This document shows, piece after piece, positions 54,311-63,297 of a stretch of DNA of 64,000 nucleotides. A program made the position numbers and the translations under genes. Under the pieces are notes generated by a model. It made no database searches, was not told the origin of the DNA, and was given only the letters and a program-made list of their open reading frames with translations. This DNA comes from Ferruginibacter sp. (lineage in GTDB: Bacteria; Bacteroidota; Bacteroidia; Chitinophagales; Chitinophagaceae), in assembly GCA_017983695.1 (NCBI GenBank), contig JAGOAX010000002.1, positions 310,001 through 374,000 on the forward strand. Direction: 5' to 3'. Every line of letters begins with the position of its first letter. Within the stretch, counting starts at the first letter, position 1.

Positions 54311-55720
54311 CTACTCTTCCCGTAATTGCTTAACCGTAAATTTTGTATAAATAAGCCCGCCGGGGTTTCCGTGTTCAATAATAACCTGTTCACCTTCTTT
54401 TGCTTCAAACCTTATATACTCAGGTAGAGCTGCAAGAAACCTTGCCATCATTACAATACCTTTGGCATTGGTAGAGGTGATAGGGCCACCCGGAGCATCA
54501 TCACACTTGCAGGTAATCTGAAACAATGGGAATATGGCCGGGGTCCTGCTAAAACTAATTTCAATCCATGCACCTCTTCCGGGTACCGAGGGAGGAGTTA
54601 CTTTTATAACAGGGGATCCGGCAATATGTATGTTGCCAGTACCGGGTTTTAAATTTGTATAACCCCAGCATTTTCCTCCGGAATAATTTAAAACTGCAGC
54701 CGTATTTCTATTCACCCTTTCAATTAATCTTGCTTCTCTGCCGTTTAGTGATACTACAAAGCTGCCGGTATCTTTATAATTTGTAGCACCCATACAAACT
54801 CCGGAAGGGTCCTGTACTTCGCTTATCATTGTTACTTCATATGCATTATCATAAATAAGCAGGTTGCTTACTAATTTCAAATCAGTAAAAGTTATAGCCT
54901 GTCCTCTTACGTTGGTGGTGTAGTTAAGCCCCCTTAAGTCTGCTGTAACTGCCACAGGATTTCGCTCTGGCACTTTGGCCGGAGCTTTATAAGTTGCCTT
55001 TACTTTAGATTGGGGAGTAATAGTTCCAACAACAGTGTTACCATTTAATATTTCATTTGCTCGCCAGCTTGATGTCCATGATATATTTCGCCTTCTAAGT
55101 GGTGCAAGCATTGGATCATTGTTAAGCTGCATCACTTCTTCCTCTTCACTTGCTACGAGGTCAATTGTTAAATCCAGCTCTTTGTTAACTTTTACCCTGG
55201 CATAGGTCGGGTATAACTTAATTGCCGAAAAATTTGACCAGTCGCTAAAGTGATTAATAGTTCCGCTGATTGTTTTTGCCGTAACATCCAGCTCAAAATT
55301 TTTAAGGCTAAGCCATTGTCCTTTATCATTCTGCATAGCAATACCCATCAGTAACTGCATGCTGTCTTTTATTTCTTCCTCATCGTAATGAAAAATAAGC
55401 TGCATTGGTTTTTGAAACTGAATGCCGGATGGTTCAAAACGATAGGCTTTTCCATTACCATTGGGCATCAGGTTGGTAATGGGTTGTATGCTGATGACTG
55501 TTTTTTTAGGTACTGCCCCTTCAGGAATAATTAACTCCACTACTCCATCTGATGACCTTAAACTGCTACCGTCTTTATTAATTTTGATTTCTGTTTTATT
55601 GCCGACGGGTTTTCCGACTGCAGTTATAACAGGCCCTGCAGCAGCATCTTCCAGAGTTTTATTTTGTGCTAAAGCCGGAACAGCAAATAAAAGAAAAGCA
55701 AAGGGAATTATTGTTTTCAT
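54311..55720 (-). CDS. Exported ZU5-like domain protein
   Basis: A 469-residue protein; start ATG 55720 (MKTIIPFAFLLFAVPALAQ, signal peptide). After a linker, residues about 40-140 read like a ZU5/surface-domain fold: DGVVELIIPEGAVPKKTVIS then SIQPITN. The remainder is beta-rich Ig-like material (INHFSDWSNFSA; VAVTADLRGLNY) without recognised catalytic motifs. It lies 20 bases downstream of the 215-residue gene, so the two should be co-transcribed from the shared box at 56465-56482. A structural or interaction role at the cell surface is inference. Confidence 0.72.
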   Translation of the reverse strand: MKTIIPFAFLLFAVPALAQNKTLEDAAAGPVITAVGKPVGNKTEIKINKDGSSLRSSDGVVELIIPEGAVPKKTVISIQPITNLMPNGNGKAYRFEPSGIQFQKPMQLIFHYDEEEIKDSMQLLMGIAMQNDKGQWLSLKNFELDVTAKTISGTINHFSDWSNFSAIKLYPTYARVKVNKELDLTIDLVASEEEEVMQLNNDPMLAPLRRRNISWTSSWRANEILNGNTVVGTITPQSKVKATYKAPAKVPERNPVAVTADLRGLNYTTNVRGQAITFTDLKLVSNLLIYDNAYEVTMISEVQDPSGVCMGATNYKDTGSFVVSLNGREARLIERVNRNTAAVLNYSGGKCWGYTNLKPGTGNIHIAGSPVIKVTPPSVPGRGAWIEISFSRTPAIFPLFQITCKCDDAPGGPITSTNAKGIVMMARFLAALPEYIRFEAKEGEQVIIEHGNPGGLIYTKFTVKQLREE

Positions 55721-55740
55721 AATTTTTTTATTGCTGCTCT

Positions 55741-56388
55741 TTAATCGCTGTTCTTCCAATTGATACCAAAAGCAAATACATTAAATTCTTTCAACTCCAT
55801 ATTTTTTACCCAAACAAAACCATACTCTCCTGCTTCCAGCGGTTGCGAAAATTCAATCATGTAATTATCCTTCGATAATGTTTTTACACTCATCGTTATA
55901 AATTTCCCTTTCTCTTCTTCCTTATCGCTTAATACACCTTCTTTGGATGTAATGGTTACCTCACGTTTTTCGTTGTTAGACACAAACCTGTATAATTTAA
56001 TGTAAGAGGTAAGGTCAATTACATCGCCACTTGTTTTTATAATAAAATTGATATGTGCTTTTGCAGTAAACCGAATTTTGGATGAAGCCTCGTTCATACT
56101 GAAATATTGTTTGGCTCCCTTTAACCCCAGCGTTTTCTTTTTAGTAATAAGCTGTGCTGTGGTGTTTTCTAACTTTATAAGTTTATTATCAGTCTGATCA
56201 TAATAATAAGGTTGGTTAATAAATTCGGGGATGGGTATAATAATAGCCTTGGGAGGTTCTACTTTAAGCGCCGTTTTTGCTTTAACGGTTTTACTTTTTG
56301 CACTGTCTTTTTTAACGGCTACGGTTTGCGAATAGGCAAAACTACAGCAGGCAATCAGCAGCAAACAAAAAAATGTATATTTTTTCAT
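55741..56388 (-). CDS. Exported protein, paralogue of the 216-residue protein
   Basis: A 215-residue protein with signal peptide MKKYTFFCLLLIACCSFAYSQ. It has a charged linker (KKDSAKSKTVKAKTALKVEP), then the PIPE motif and the same layout as the protein at 52931-53581. The C-terminal part reads MIEFSQPLEAGEYGFVWVKN. The function is unknown. It leads the two-gene unit with the ZU5-like protein and is 76 bases downstream of an 18-bp box identical to the one before the response regulator gene. Confidence 0.7.
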   Translation of the reverse strand: MKKYTFFCLLLIACCSFAYSQTVAVKKDSAKSKTVKAKTALKVEPPKAIIIPIPEFINQPYYYDQTDNKLIKLENTTAQLITKKKTLGLKGAKQYFSMNEASSKIRFTAKAHINFIIKTSGDVIDLTSYIKLYRFVSNNEKREVTITSKEGVLSDKEEEKGKFITMSVKTLSKDNYMIEFSQPLEAGEYGFVWVKNMELKEFNVFAFGINWKNSD

Positions 56389-56464
56389 GCGTTGATAATT
56401 AATGATAAGGAGGTTAAATTAATTTCTGCTTTGTATACAAACCTATTGTAGTGCAGTAAGGATA

Positions 56465-56482
56465 ACAATAGCACAAAAGTTA
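56465..56482 (-). promoter_or_regulatory. Shared 18-bp box, copy 2 (before the 215-residue gene)
   Basis: On the minus strand TAACTTTTGTGCTATTGT; the identity with copy 1 extends to 22 bases (56463-56484). It lies 76 bases before the 215-residue start codon and 18 bases past the response regulator stop. Confidence 0.75.
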
Positions 56483-56500
56483 TAGCAGCAGCTAAGACGG

Positions 56501-57130
56501 TTAATTTCTTCCGTAAGCTTTATTAATGGCTTCGGTACGGTTCTGCACATGCAGTTTTTCGTAAATACGGTGAATGTGCTGGCGCACTGTATCGGTGGCA
56601 ATAAGAAGTTTATCGGCAATTTCTTTATACAATAAACCTTTGGCAAGCAATTGTAATACTTCATTCTCTCTTGCAGAAAGCACTTTAATTTCTGCAGAGG
56701 GTTTATCATTTTGTAAACGACTGATTACCTTACGGGCAATTTGTGTACTCATAGGGGAGCCCCCGGAATGCAATTCCAATAAAGAGTCGGTAATTTTACC
56801 CAATGGTGTTTTTTTAAGCAGGTAACCACTTGCCCCTGCAGTTAATGCTTCAAATACTTTTTCATCATCTTCGTAAATAGTAAACATCATAAACTGACTG
56901 GCAGGACATTGTGGCTTTACTTTTTTAATACATTCAATACCATTCATGCCCGGCAGGTTTATATCCATAATGATAATATCGGGTTGCCAGGCCGGCAATT
57001 CATCAGCTGCTTTTTCTGCATCAGCAAATGTTGCCAGTACCTCAAAGCGTTCATCTAAAGTAAGCAGGCTGGTCATTCCATCCCTTACTTCTTTTAAATC
57101 TTCTACAATACAAATTTTAATTTGTGGCAT
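56501..57130 (-). CDS. NarL/LuxR-type response regulator
   Basis: A 209-residue regulator. I start it at ATG 57130 (MPQIKICIVEDLKEVRDGM); the longer frame from 57172 gives an unlikely N-terminus. The receiver domain (1-120) has D56 in DIIIMDINLPGMNG as the phosphate acceptor; the output domain (about 148-209) is a LuxR helix-turn-helix: LSARENEVLQLLAKGLLYKE then ATDTVRQHIHRIYEKLHV. It lies 45 bases after the histidine kinase stop, and its own box (57161-57178) overlaps that stop. It is likely the partner of that kinase and may bind the shared box (inference). Confidence 0.92.
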   Translation of the reverse strand: MPQIKICIVEDLKEVRDGMTSLLTLDERFEVLATFADAEKAADELPAWQPDIIIMDINLPGMNGIECIKKVKPQCPASQFMMFTIYEDDEKVFEALTAGASGYLLKKTPLGKITDSLLELHSGGSPMSTQIARKVISRLQNDKPSAEIKVLSARENEVLQLLAKGLLYKEIADKLLIATDTVRQHIHRIYEKLHVQNRTEAINKAYGRN

Positions 57131-57160
57131 AATGTAAATGTAACATACTACTATATGGTA

Positions 57161-57178
57161 ACAATAGCACAAAAGTTA
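57161..57178 (-). promoter_or_regulatory. Shared 18-bp box, copy 1 (before the response regulator gene)
   Basis: On the minus strand TAACTTTTGTGCTATTGT, within the 22-base exact repeat 57159-57180. It overlaps the kinase stop codon and ends 30 bases before the regulator ATG, giving the regulator a promoter of its own. Confidence 0.75.
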
Positions 57179-60157
57179 TACCCGCTGTTGCTGAAATAGC
57201 GGTACAGCTATTTTCACCTCCACACCATTTTTATTTACTACTTCCAAACTGCCTCCAACAGACAGTATTCTTTTTTGCATATTTCTTAACCCATTGCCAT
57301 CACCTTTTGCATTTTCGGCAAACCCAATTCCATCATCTTTTAAAATTATCAGTAAATTTTTATTTATACCGATAGTTATAGATATACTTTTTGCCTGCGC
57401 ATGCTTTACAATATTATGAAGCGCCTCCTTAACAGTTAAAAAAACATTTCTTCTCACTTCTCCGCTGATTATTATTTCAGGAACCGATTCAGGCAGATCC
57501 ATATTAAACCGGAGGTTATTTTCTTCGGCATATTCAGCTGCATAAGAACGGGTGTAAAACAGCAAATCCTCCAGCGTATCATTTTTCTCATTCATTGCCC
57601 AGATGAGTTCATTCATTTTTTGCACCAGTTCGTTTGAATTGTTTACAATTTTTTCTGCATCGGTTTTTGTTACATCGCTAAAAGAGTTACGTTTTACTTT
57701 TTCACTGAGGAAACGGATGGTGGAAAGCCCTGCTCCCAGGTCATCGTGAATATCTGCGGCAATTCTTGTTCTTTCTTTTTCAACCAGCTGTTGCTTTTCC
57801 AGCAGGTTTTTTTGTTTTTCTAATTTTCTGTTGTAGTACGTTCTTATAAGCAGTACCAGCAATCCAAGCGTAAATAATCCTATCAGTATACGGAACCACC
57901 AGGTTTGCCACCATGGTGGAAGAATAACAAAAGAAAACTCGATTTGGCTTGAAGCATATGCTGTAGAAAGAAAAAAAGCTTTCGCCTGCAGGGTATACTT
58001 TCCCGGCGAAAGATTAAGCAGGTTGATGTCGGACACAACCGAAGTATCGCTCCATTCTTTTGTACCACTGCCGGATAAAAGATAACTGAACTTTACCTGC
58101 TTTTCATCTAAAAAAGCAGGTGCTGCCAGGCTAAAAGTAATATTCCGTTGTAAATGCTGCAACTGCAGCGGTATATTGTAATCAGGCATTACTTTACCGT
58201 TTACTTTTATTTCTTCAATCAGTAACTGCGGTTGGTACGTAACGTCCGTAATTTTAGCTGGCTCAACTTTATACACCAAACCGGCATTAGTAAAAGCAAA
58301 AGCATTGTTATCTGCATCTGCCCATAAATTAGTGATGTAAGAAAAAATATTATTACCCTTAGTAACATTCTCTATCCTGTAAATATTATCTTTTGATTTT
58401 AACAAGCGGTCTAAGCCGGTTTGTGTACCAATAAGTATATTATCATTTTTATCGCAGGCAAGCGATGTAATAAAATTATCTGTCAACCCATTTTGTGTTT
58501 GAAAATGATATTTTTTTATGAGTTGATTATTTTTATACTCAAACCCTATCAAGCCGTCATACCTTGTGCCAACCCATAGTATTTCGTTACTGTCAACAGT
58601 AATACAACGGGGCGATGCCTGTTCAAATTCTTTTACAAAACCAATTTTTTTTGTGAGGTAGTTGGCCGGATCATTGGGATGCAGAGAAAAAACCTGTAAC
58701 CCCTGGCTACGGCTAACCACACACAATTCTTTATTGCTGTTAATGTACATTCCCTCAATAAGGTCGTAGGAACCTGATGGATAGGTAAATAATAATTTTT
58801 CATTGTTAAGTACTCCAATATTTCCCGTTTCAAAAAAAATAACATTACCGTATGGGTCGTTTACAAACCTGCCACCAAAAAAAGCGCTGTCGGGTATGGT
58901 AAGTATTTGTTTTAACCGGATCGTACTTTCCTGCCTGCCGGGTATTGACCCAACGTACAGTTTATGATATTCAGCAGCGTACAGTTGTTTATTGTTAACG
59001 TATAAAGTATAAGCATTAATTGAATGAGGAATAGAAAAAGTCTTACTTTTCGATGAACTATGCAATACTACCTGGCCGTTGTTCATCAGTATCCAGCAGG
59101 AATCCGGACTATCTGCTTTTACCGATCTTACGCCAGATTTATTTCCGCCAAAAAAGGAAGTAACCGATTGAAGTTTTGTATCAGGCAGTTTATAAACACC
59201 ATTACCATCGTGACAAATCCAAAGCACATCTTCATGATCAACAAAAAAATTCTCTACTGCAAAATCAGATGGCTCGGGAGAACCTATATGTAATGTTGTG
59301 CCATCTTTCAGATACCGGATAACACCGGCACTTCCTGAAGATATAAAAAGTTCGTTGCTGAGGTTAAAAGCAATATTACCGGAGCCATGTTTTCCTGATT
59401 TTATAAACGATGCATAAGGCTTTATTAATACCAGTTTTCCTGTATTAAGTGCTGCGGTATCTAAGTTCTGCAGCTGATCGGATGTACTGATCCACACCAT
59501 GCCTTTACGGTCGCATTTTAAACTAAATACTTTTAATTGCGGTAAAACATCTGTTACAGCATTAGTTTTTTTATTATAAAGATAAAGGCCTGTATAACGC
59601 CGCAGGTCGTTGGTGGTAAATATCAAAAAGTCTTTGTACTCTGCAATAATACCTAAGTACACAGCCGGATCTTTTTGAGGAGAAATAAATGCCGGGAGTT
59701 TTTCGACGCTGTTTTGTTTTATCCTGTATAAGCCATCATCTGCGGTAGCATAAACAGTACCATCGTTACTTTTAAGCAGTTGGTTAATAACGACGCAACT
59801 ATTTTTTTCAACAGCCATTTTTTTCATCTGGCCACGAACCAGCATATTTAATCCACAGGTATTAACGGCTACCAATAAAGAATCTTCACCTACTTCCAGC
59901 ACATCATTCACCAGGTTACTCAATAACCCGTTTTGTAAAGTGTAGTTTTTAAATCTTGCACCATCATACATACTAAGGCCACCAAATGTCATAAAATACA
60001 TCCGGCCTTTACTATCCTGGTAAGCCCTGCGTACACGGCTGTTTACCAGGCCGTCTTTAGGTGTGTAATGAACAAAGGGATATTGCTGTGCCGTTAAATT
60101 ACTTATAGCACAAAAAAATAAGTATGCACTTATTGATATGTATTTCAATATTTGCAT
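57176..60157 (-). CDS. Two-component sensor histidine kinase with beta-propeller sensor
   Basis: A 993-residue kinase. Signal peptide (to about residue 24), a periplasmic Reg_prop propeller region (about 25-640; repeats like GLVNSRVRRAYQDSKGRMYF and DGLIGFEYKNN), a Y_Y_Y domain (642-745), one transmembrane helix (755-771), a HisKA_3 dimerisation helix with H804 in RIAADIHDDLGAGLSTIRF, and a HATPase_c domain (N-box EALHNIVKHAQ at 911; DDGIGF at 941). It is not a hybrid kinase: no receiver or AraC domain is fused, and the NarL-type regulator is the adjacent gene. The propeller sensor type often detects polysaccharides. It starts 34 bases after dxs. Confidence 0.92.
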   Translation of the reverse strand: MQILKYISISAYLFFCAISNLTAQQYPFVHYTPKDGLVNSRVRRAYQDSKGRMYFMTFGGLSMYDGARFKNYTLQNGLLSNLVNDVLEVGEDSLLVAVNTCGLNMLVRGQMKKMAVEKNSCVVINQLLKSNDGTVYATADDGLYRIKQNSVEKLPAFISPQKDPAVYLGIIAEYKDFLIFTTNDLRRYTGLYLYNKKTNAVTDVLPQLKVFSLKCDRKGMVWISTSDQLQNLDTAALNTGKLVLIKPYASFIKSGKHGSGNIAFNLSNELFISSGSAGVIRYLKDGTTLHIGSPEPSDFAVENFFVDHEDVLWICHDGNGVYKLPDTKLQSVTSFFGGNKSGVRSVKADSPDSCWILMNNGQVVLHSSSKSKTFSIPHSINAYTLYVNNKQLYAAEYHKLYVGSIPGRQESTIRLKQILTIPDSAFFGGRFVNDPYGNVIFFETGNIGVLNNEKLLFTYPSGSYDLIEGMYINSNKELCVVSRSQGLQVFSLHPNDPANYLTKKIGFVKEFEQASPRCITVDSNEILWVGTRYDGLIGFEYKNNQLIKKYHFQTQNGLTDNFITSLACDKNDNILIGTQTGLDRLLKSKDNIYRIENVTKGNNIFSYITNLWADADNNAFAFTNAGLVYKVEPAKITDVTYQPQLLIEEIKVNGKVMPDYNIPLQLQHLQRNITFSLAAPAFLDEKQVKFSYLLSGSGTKEWSDTSVVSDINLLNLSPGKYTLQAKAFFLSTAYASSQIEFSFVILPPWWQTWWFRILIGLFTLGLLVLLIRTYYNRKLEKQKNLLEKQQLVEKERTRIAADIHDDLGAGLSTIRFLSEKVKRNSFSDVTKTDAEKIVNNSNELVQKMNELIWAMNEKNDTLEDLLFYTRSYAAEYAEENNLRFNMDLPESVPEIIISGEVRRNVFLTVKEALHNIVKHAQAKSISITIGINKNLLIILKDDGIGFAENAKGDGNGLRNMQKRILSVGGSLEVVNKNGVEVKIAVPLFQQQRV

Positions 60158-60191
60158 ACTTAAAAGTATAATAAATTATCTGCCCGGAGAA

Positions 60192-62138
60192 TTATCGAAT
60201 CAGCTGCTGTACACTTATTGCTGCCATCTCTCTCAGTACTTCAGCAATGGCATTGGCATCAAAACCTGCCTCGTCGTATAATTGTTTAGGTGCACCATGT
60301 TCTATCAACCTGTCAGGTATACCCATTATTTTTACATCGGCCTTATAGCCATGCTCATTCATAAATTCTAAAACTGCACTGCCAAAACCACCCACCACCG
60401 TTCCATCTTCTACAGTAATTATTTTATTAAAGCTGGCAAACACTTCATGCAGCATTGCTTCATCTAATGGTTTGGCAAAACGCATATCGTAATGTGCCGG
60501 GTTTATACCATCAGCTTTTACATCACGTATGGCAGCGGCAGCAAAATTACCGGGATGCCCGAATGAAAGTATGGCAATATCTTTTCCGTCTTTCAATTTA
60601 CGTCCCTTACCAATTGTAATTTCTTCAAAAGGAAATTTTTCGGCCATCGTATCTTTTTGCAAATCTGCTATCATGCCTTCGCCACGAGGATAGCGAATTA
60701 CAATGGGCAATTGCAAGGTATCCAATTGTGCAGTGTACATCAGGTTACGCAATTCCCTTTCGTTCATAGGTGCACTTACAATAATGTTGGGTATGCAACG
60801 CATATAAGCAATATCGTAACAACCATGATGTGTTGGCCCATCTTCGCCAACAAGGCCTGCCCTGTCTAAACAAAAAACTACCGGCAGTTTTTGCGTAGCT
60901 ACATCATGCACCACCATATCGTAAGCCCTTTGCATAAAGGAAGAATAGATGTTGCAAAAAACCTTCATGCCCTGTGTAGCCATACCTGCACTTAATGTAA
61001 CGGCATGCTGCTCTGCAATACCTACATCAAAAGCCCTGTCGGGCATTTCGGCCATCATGTATTTTAAAGAAGAGCCGGAAGGCATTGCCGGGGTGATACC
61101 AAATATTTTTTTATTTTGTTTCGCCAGTTCAATAATGGTGTAACCAAATACATCCTGGTATTTCATTGGCTGCGGTACATCAAATGCTTTCTTTTGTATT
61201 TGACCGGTTACTTTATCAAATAACCCGGGTGCATGCCAAAGGGTTTGGTCTTTTTCTGCAAGATCGTATCCCTTACCTTTTGTGGTAATGATGTGTAATA
61301 TTTTGGGGCCTGATATATGTTGCAGATCCTGTAAAGTATCTACCAATTTGGAAATATTATGCCCGTCAATAGGACCAAAATAACGCAGCTTTAAAGATTC
61401 GAATAAATTGCTTTTGCTGCTAACCATACCTTTTACCCCTTCGGTAAGTTTATGCGCCATGGTACGGCTAAAGGTTTTTCCTACAGGGAGCTTACCAAGT
61501 AAATTCCAAACTTCGTCTTTTACTTTATTATAAGTTTGAGAAGTGGTAATATCAGTTAAGTATTCTTTTAGTGCACCAACATTAGGGTCGATGCTCATAC
61601 AGTTATCATTCAAAATAATCAACACATCGGCATCGGCAACGCCGGCATGGTTCATGGCTTCAAAAGGAAGCCCCGCCGTCATGGCGCCATCACCAATTAC
61701 TGCAATTGATTTTCTTTTTTCACCTTTAAACTTTGCTGCCATGGCCATACCCAATGCAGCTGATATTGATGTGGAAGAGTGCCCCACACCAAAAGTATCG
61801 TATTCACTTTCGCTGCGCTTGGGGAAACCACTTAAACCTTTATATTTTCTGTTGGTTGGAAACTGGTCCCGGCGGCCGGTAAGAATTTTATGGCCGTAAG
61901 CCTGGTGGCCTACATCCCATACCAACTGATCGTATGGGGTATTGTAAACATAATGCAAAGCTGTTGTAAGTTCCACCACACCAAGACTGGCACCAAAATG
62001 GCCGCCATGTACACTTACCACGTCAATAATATACTGGCGCAGTTCGTCACAAACCTTGTGTAAATCTTCCCGGCTGATTTTTTTTAAATCATCAGGAGAA
62101 TTGATGGTACTTAATAGTGAACCGGGCTTTATTTCCAT
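60192..62138 (-). CDS. dxs: 1-deoxy-D-xylulose-5-phosphate synthase
   Basis: A 648-residue thiamine-diphosphate enzyme making DXP from pyruvate and glyceraldehyde 3-phosphate, the first step of the MEP isoprenoid pathway. Motifs: HVGHQAYGHKILTGRRDQF-type VWDVGHQAYGHKILTGR, GHSSTSISAALGMA, the TPP motif GDGAMTAG with the later NDNCMSIDPNVGAL, and the transketolase-like VGIAEQHAVTLSAGMA and DRAGLVGEDGPTHHG. The length is normal. A strong -7 box is 126 bases upstream and the leader may form a long stem-loop. The kinase gene follows after 34 bases. Confidence 0.96.
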   Translation of the reverse strand: MEIKPGSLLSTINSPDDLKKISREDLHKVCDELRQYIIDVVSVHGGHFGASLGVVELTTALHYVYNTPYDQLVWDVGHQAYGHKILTGRRDQFPTNRKYKGLSGFPKRSESEYDTFGVGHSSTSISAALGMAMAAKFKGEKRKSIAVIGDGAMTAGLPFEAMNHAGVADADVLIILNDNCMSIDPNVGALKEYLTDITTSQTYNKVKDEVWNLLGKLPVGKTFSRTMAHKLTEGVKGMVSSKSNLFESLKLRYFGPIDGHNISKLVDTLQDLQHISGPKILHIITTKGKGYDLAEKDQTLWHAPGLFDKVTGQIQKKAFDVPQPMKYQDVFGYTIIELAKQNKKIFGITPAMPSGSSLKYMMAEMPDRAFDVGIAEQHAVTLSAGMATQGMKVFCNIYSSFMQRAYDMVVHDVATQKLPVVFCLDRAGLVGEDGPTHHGCYDIAYMRCIPNIIVSAPMNERELRNLMYTAQLDTLQLPIVIRYPRGEGMIADLQKDTMAEKFPFEEITIGKGRKLKDGKDIAILSFGHPGNFAAAAIRDVKADGINPAHYDMRFAKPLDEAMLHEVFASFNKIITVEDGTVVGGFGSAVLEFMNEHGYKADVKIMGIPDRLIEHGAPKQLYDEAGFDANAIAEVLREMAAISVQQLIR

Positions 62139-62198
62139 GGTTTTTATTTATACCGCTCTGGTTTTAAATTTAATAAGATACAATATTTGCGGCGGCAT

Positions 62199-62258
62199 GA
62201 TACGTTACCTTAAAATTGAACTGGCATTTTATACAGTTGTTTTATTCAATTTTGTATC
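62199..62258 (-). other. Predicted stem-loop at the 5' end of the dxs leader
   Basis: The outer pairing 62199-62203 with 62254-62258 (GATAC/GTATC) and the inner 9-bp pairing 62212-62220 with 62245-62253 fold the first 60 bases after the predicted start site into one hairpin. It could protect or regulate the dxs mRNA (inference). Confidence 0.35.
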
Positions 62259-62264
62259 ACCGGG

Positions 62265-62272
62265 CAAAGGTA
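62265..62272 (-). promoter_or_regulatory. -7 promoter box upstream of dxs
   Basis: The minus strand reads TACCTTTG, an exact TAnnTTTG match, placing the start of transcription about 120 bases before the dxs ATG. Confidence 0.5.
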
Positions 62273-62343
62273 CATTTTTTATTTACCCCTTAAGGGAGAT
62301 TAAACAATTTTTAACGGCAAAGGTTCAGGTCATTTTTTACAGC

Positions 62344-63276
62344 CTAATCAGGATTGTAAGTGATGATAACCACGGCATGTTTTTCAAAACCGGCGCTCAG
62401 CCTTACTTCATAACGCTTATGAGCCGTTTCTATTATCATTACGGCTGTATTTGGCGGAATACTCCCCAGGTTTTCGGCCTGCATGATAACTTCAAATGGC
62501 TTACCCGGCTCGGTAAGTACAATATTAAAACTAAGTGGTTTTGTACTGATACGCTGCCGCAGTAATACCGGCTTTTTGTTTAAAAAAACAGACACCGTAT
62601 CGTCATCCACTATGGCATTATCGTACAGCGTAATTTTTACAGTGGTATCTGCCAGGTTTATTATTTCCTGTATGTCTAATTTACGGTCTGCCGGCGCAAT
62701 GTCATGAGTAGAAACCGTAACGGACTCAGTAATCTCCGGTTCAGGGTCTGGCACCACATCAGGTTGTGTATTACGCCATAAAATCTGATCGGTAATTTTT
62801 TTCTGTACAAAACTTTCAATGGGGTATTCTGGTTTTTTAATTTTTTGAAGTACCACCAGTAACTCTTCGCCAGGAAAACAGGAAGTGTCAATCCCCTGAC
62901 CTGTCCAGGTACCAGACAAGTACTGCGTTTTACCAATTTTATAATATTTAAGGTTGAAGATTTTTTCACAAGGCCAGAAGTTGGGCGGCATTAAATAATA
63001 TAAATATTTCAGTTCCCGTATATAGATGCTTTGAGTACGTCTACTCCTGTTTCCGGCCATATTAAACAATACAAAACGGCTGGTATCTTTAAAGGCAAAT
63101 GTATATCCCCGTAACTGTTTTCCTTCCTGGTAAATTTGTATTTCAATATTTTCCACACCACTGTAGCCAGAACCTTTACGACTTATTTTACCGCTCCATA
63201 TTCCGGCAAGTTGCTGTGCCTGAACCTGCAATCCAGCAAAAAAAAATAATAAAAAGCAAAGAAATGTTTTATGCAT
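62344..63276 (-). CDS. Exported protein with a recurrent Bacteroidota C-terminal domain
   Basis: A 310-residue protein; start ATG 63276 (MHKTFLCFLLFFFAGLQVQAQ, signal peptide). The N-terminal part (to about residue 160) reads like a secreted lipocalin-like domain (GIWSGKISRKGSGYSGVENI). A linker with PDPEPEITESV follows, then a beta-rich C-terminal domain of a kind I have seen often in Bacteroidota surface proteins: KITLYDNAIVDDDTVSVFLN, then LGSIPPNTAVMIIE and RYEVRLSA. I cannot name that domain. It lies 21 bases downstream of the M23 peptidase gene and may be co-transcribed with it. Confidence 0.7.
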   Translation of the reverse strand: MHKTFLCFLLFFFAGLQVQAQQLAGIWSGKISRKGSGYSGVENIEIQIYQEGKQLRGYTFAFKDTSRFVLFNMAGNRSRRTQSIYIRELKYLYYLMPPNFWPCEKIFNLKYYKIGKTQYLSGTWTGQGIDTSCFPGEELLVVLQKIKKPEYPIESFVQKKITDQILWRNTQPDVVPDPEPEITESVTVSTHDIAPADRKLDIQEIINLADTTVKITLYDNAIVDDDTVSVFLNKKPVLLRQRISTKPLSFNIVLTEPGKPFEVIMQAENLGSIPPNTAVMIIETAHKRYEVRLSAGFEKHAVVIITYNPD

Positions 63277-63297
63277 ACATTGCAATTTTACCACTTT

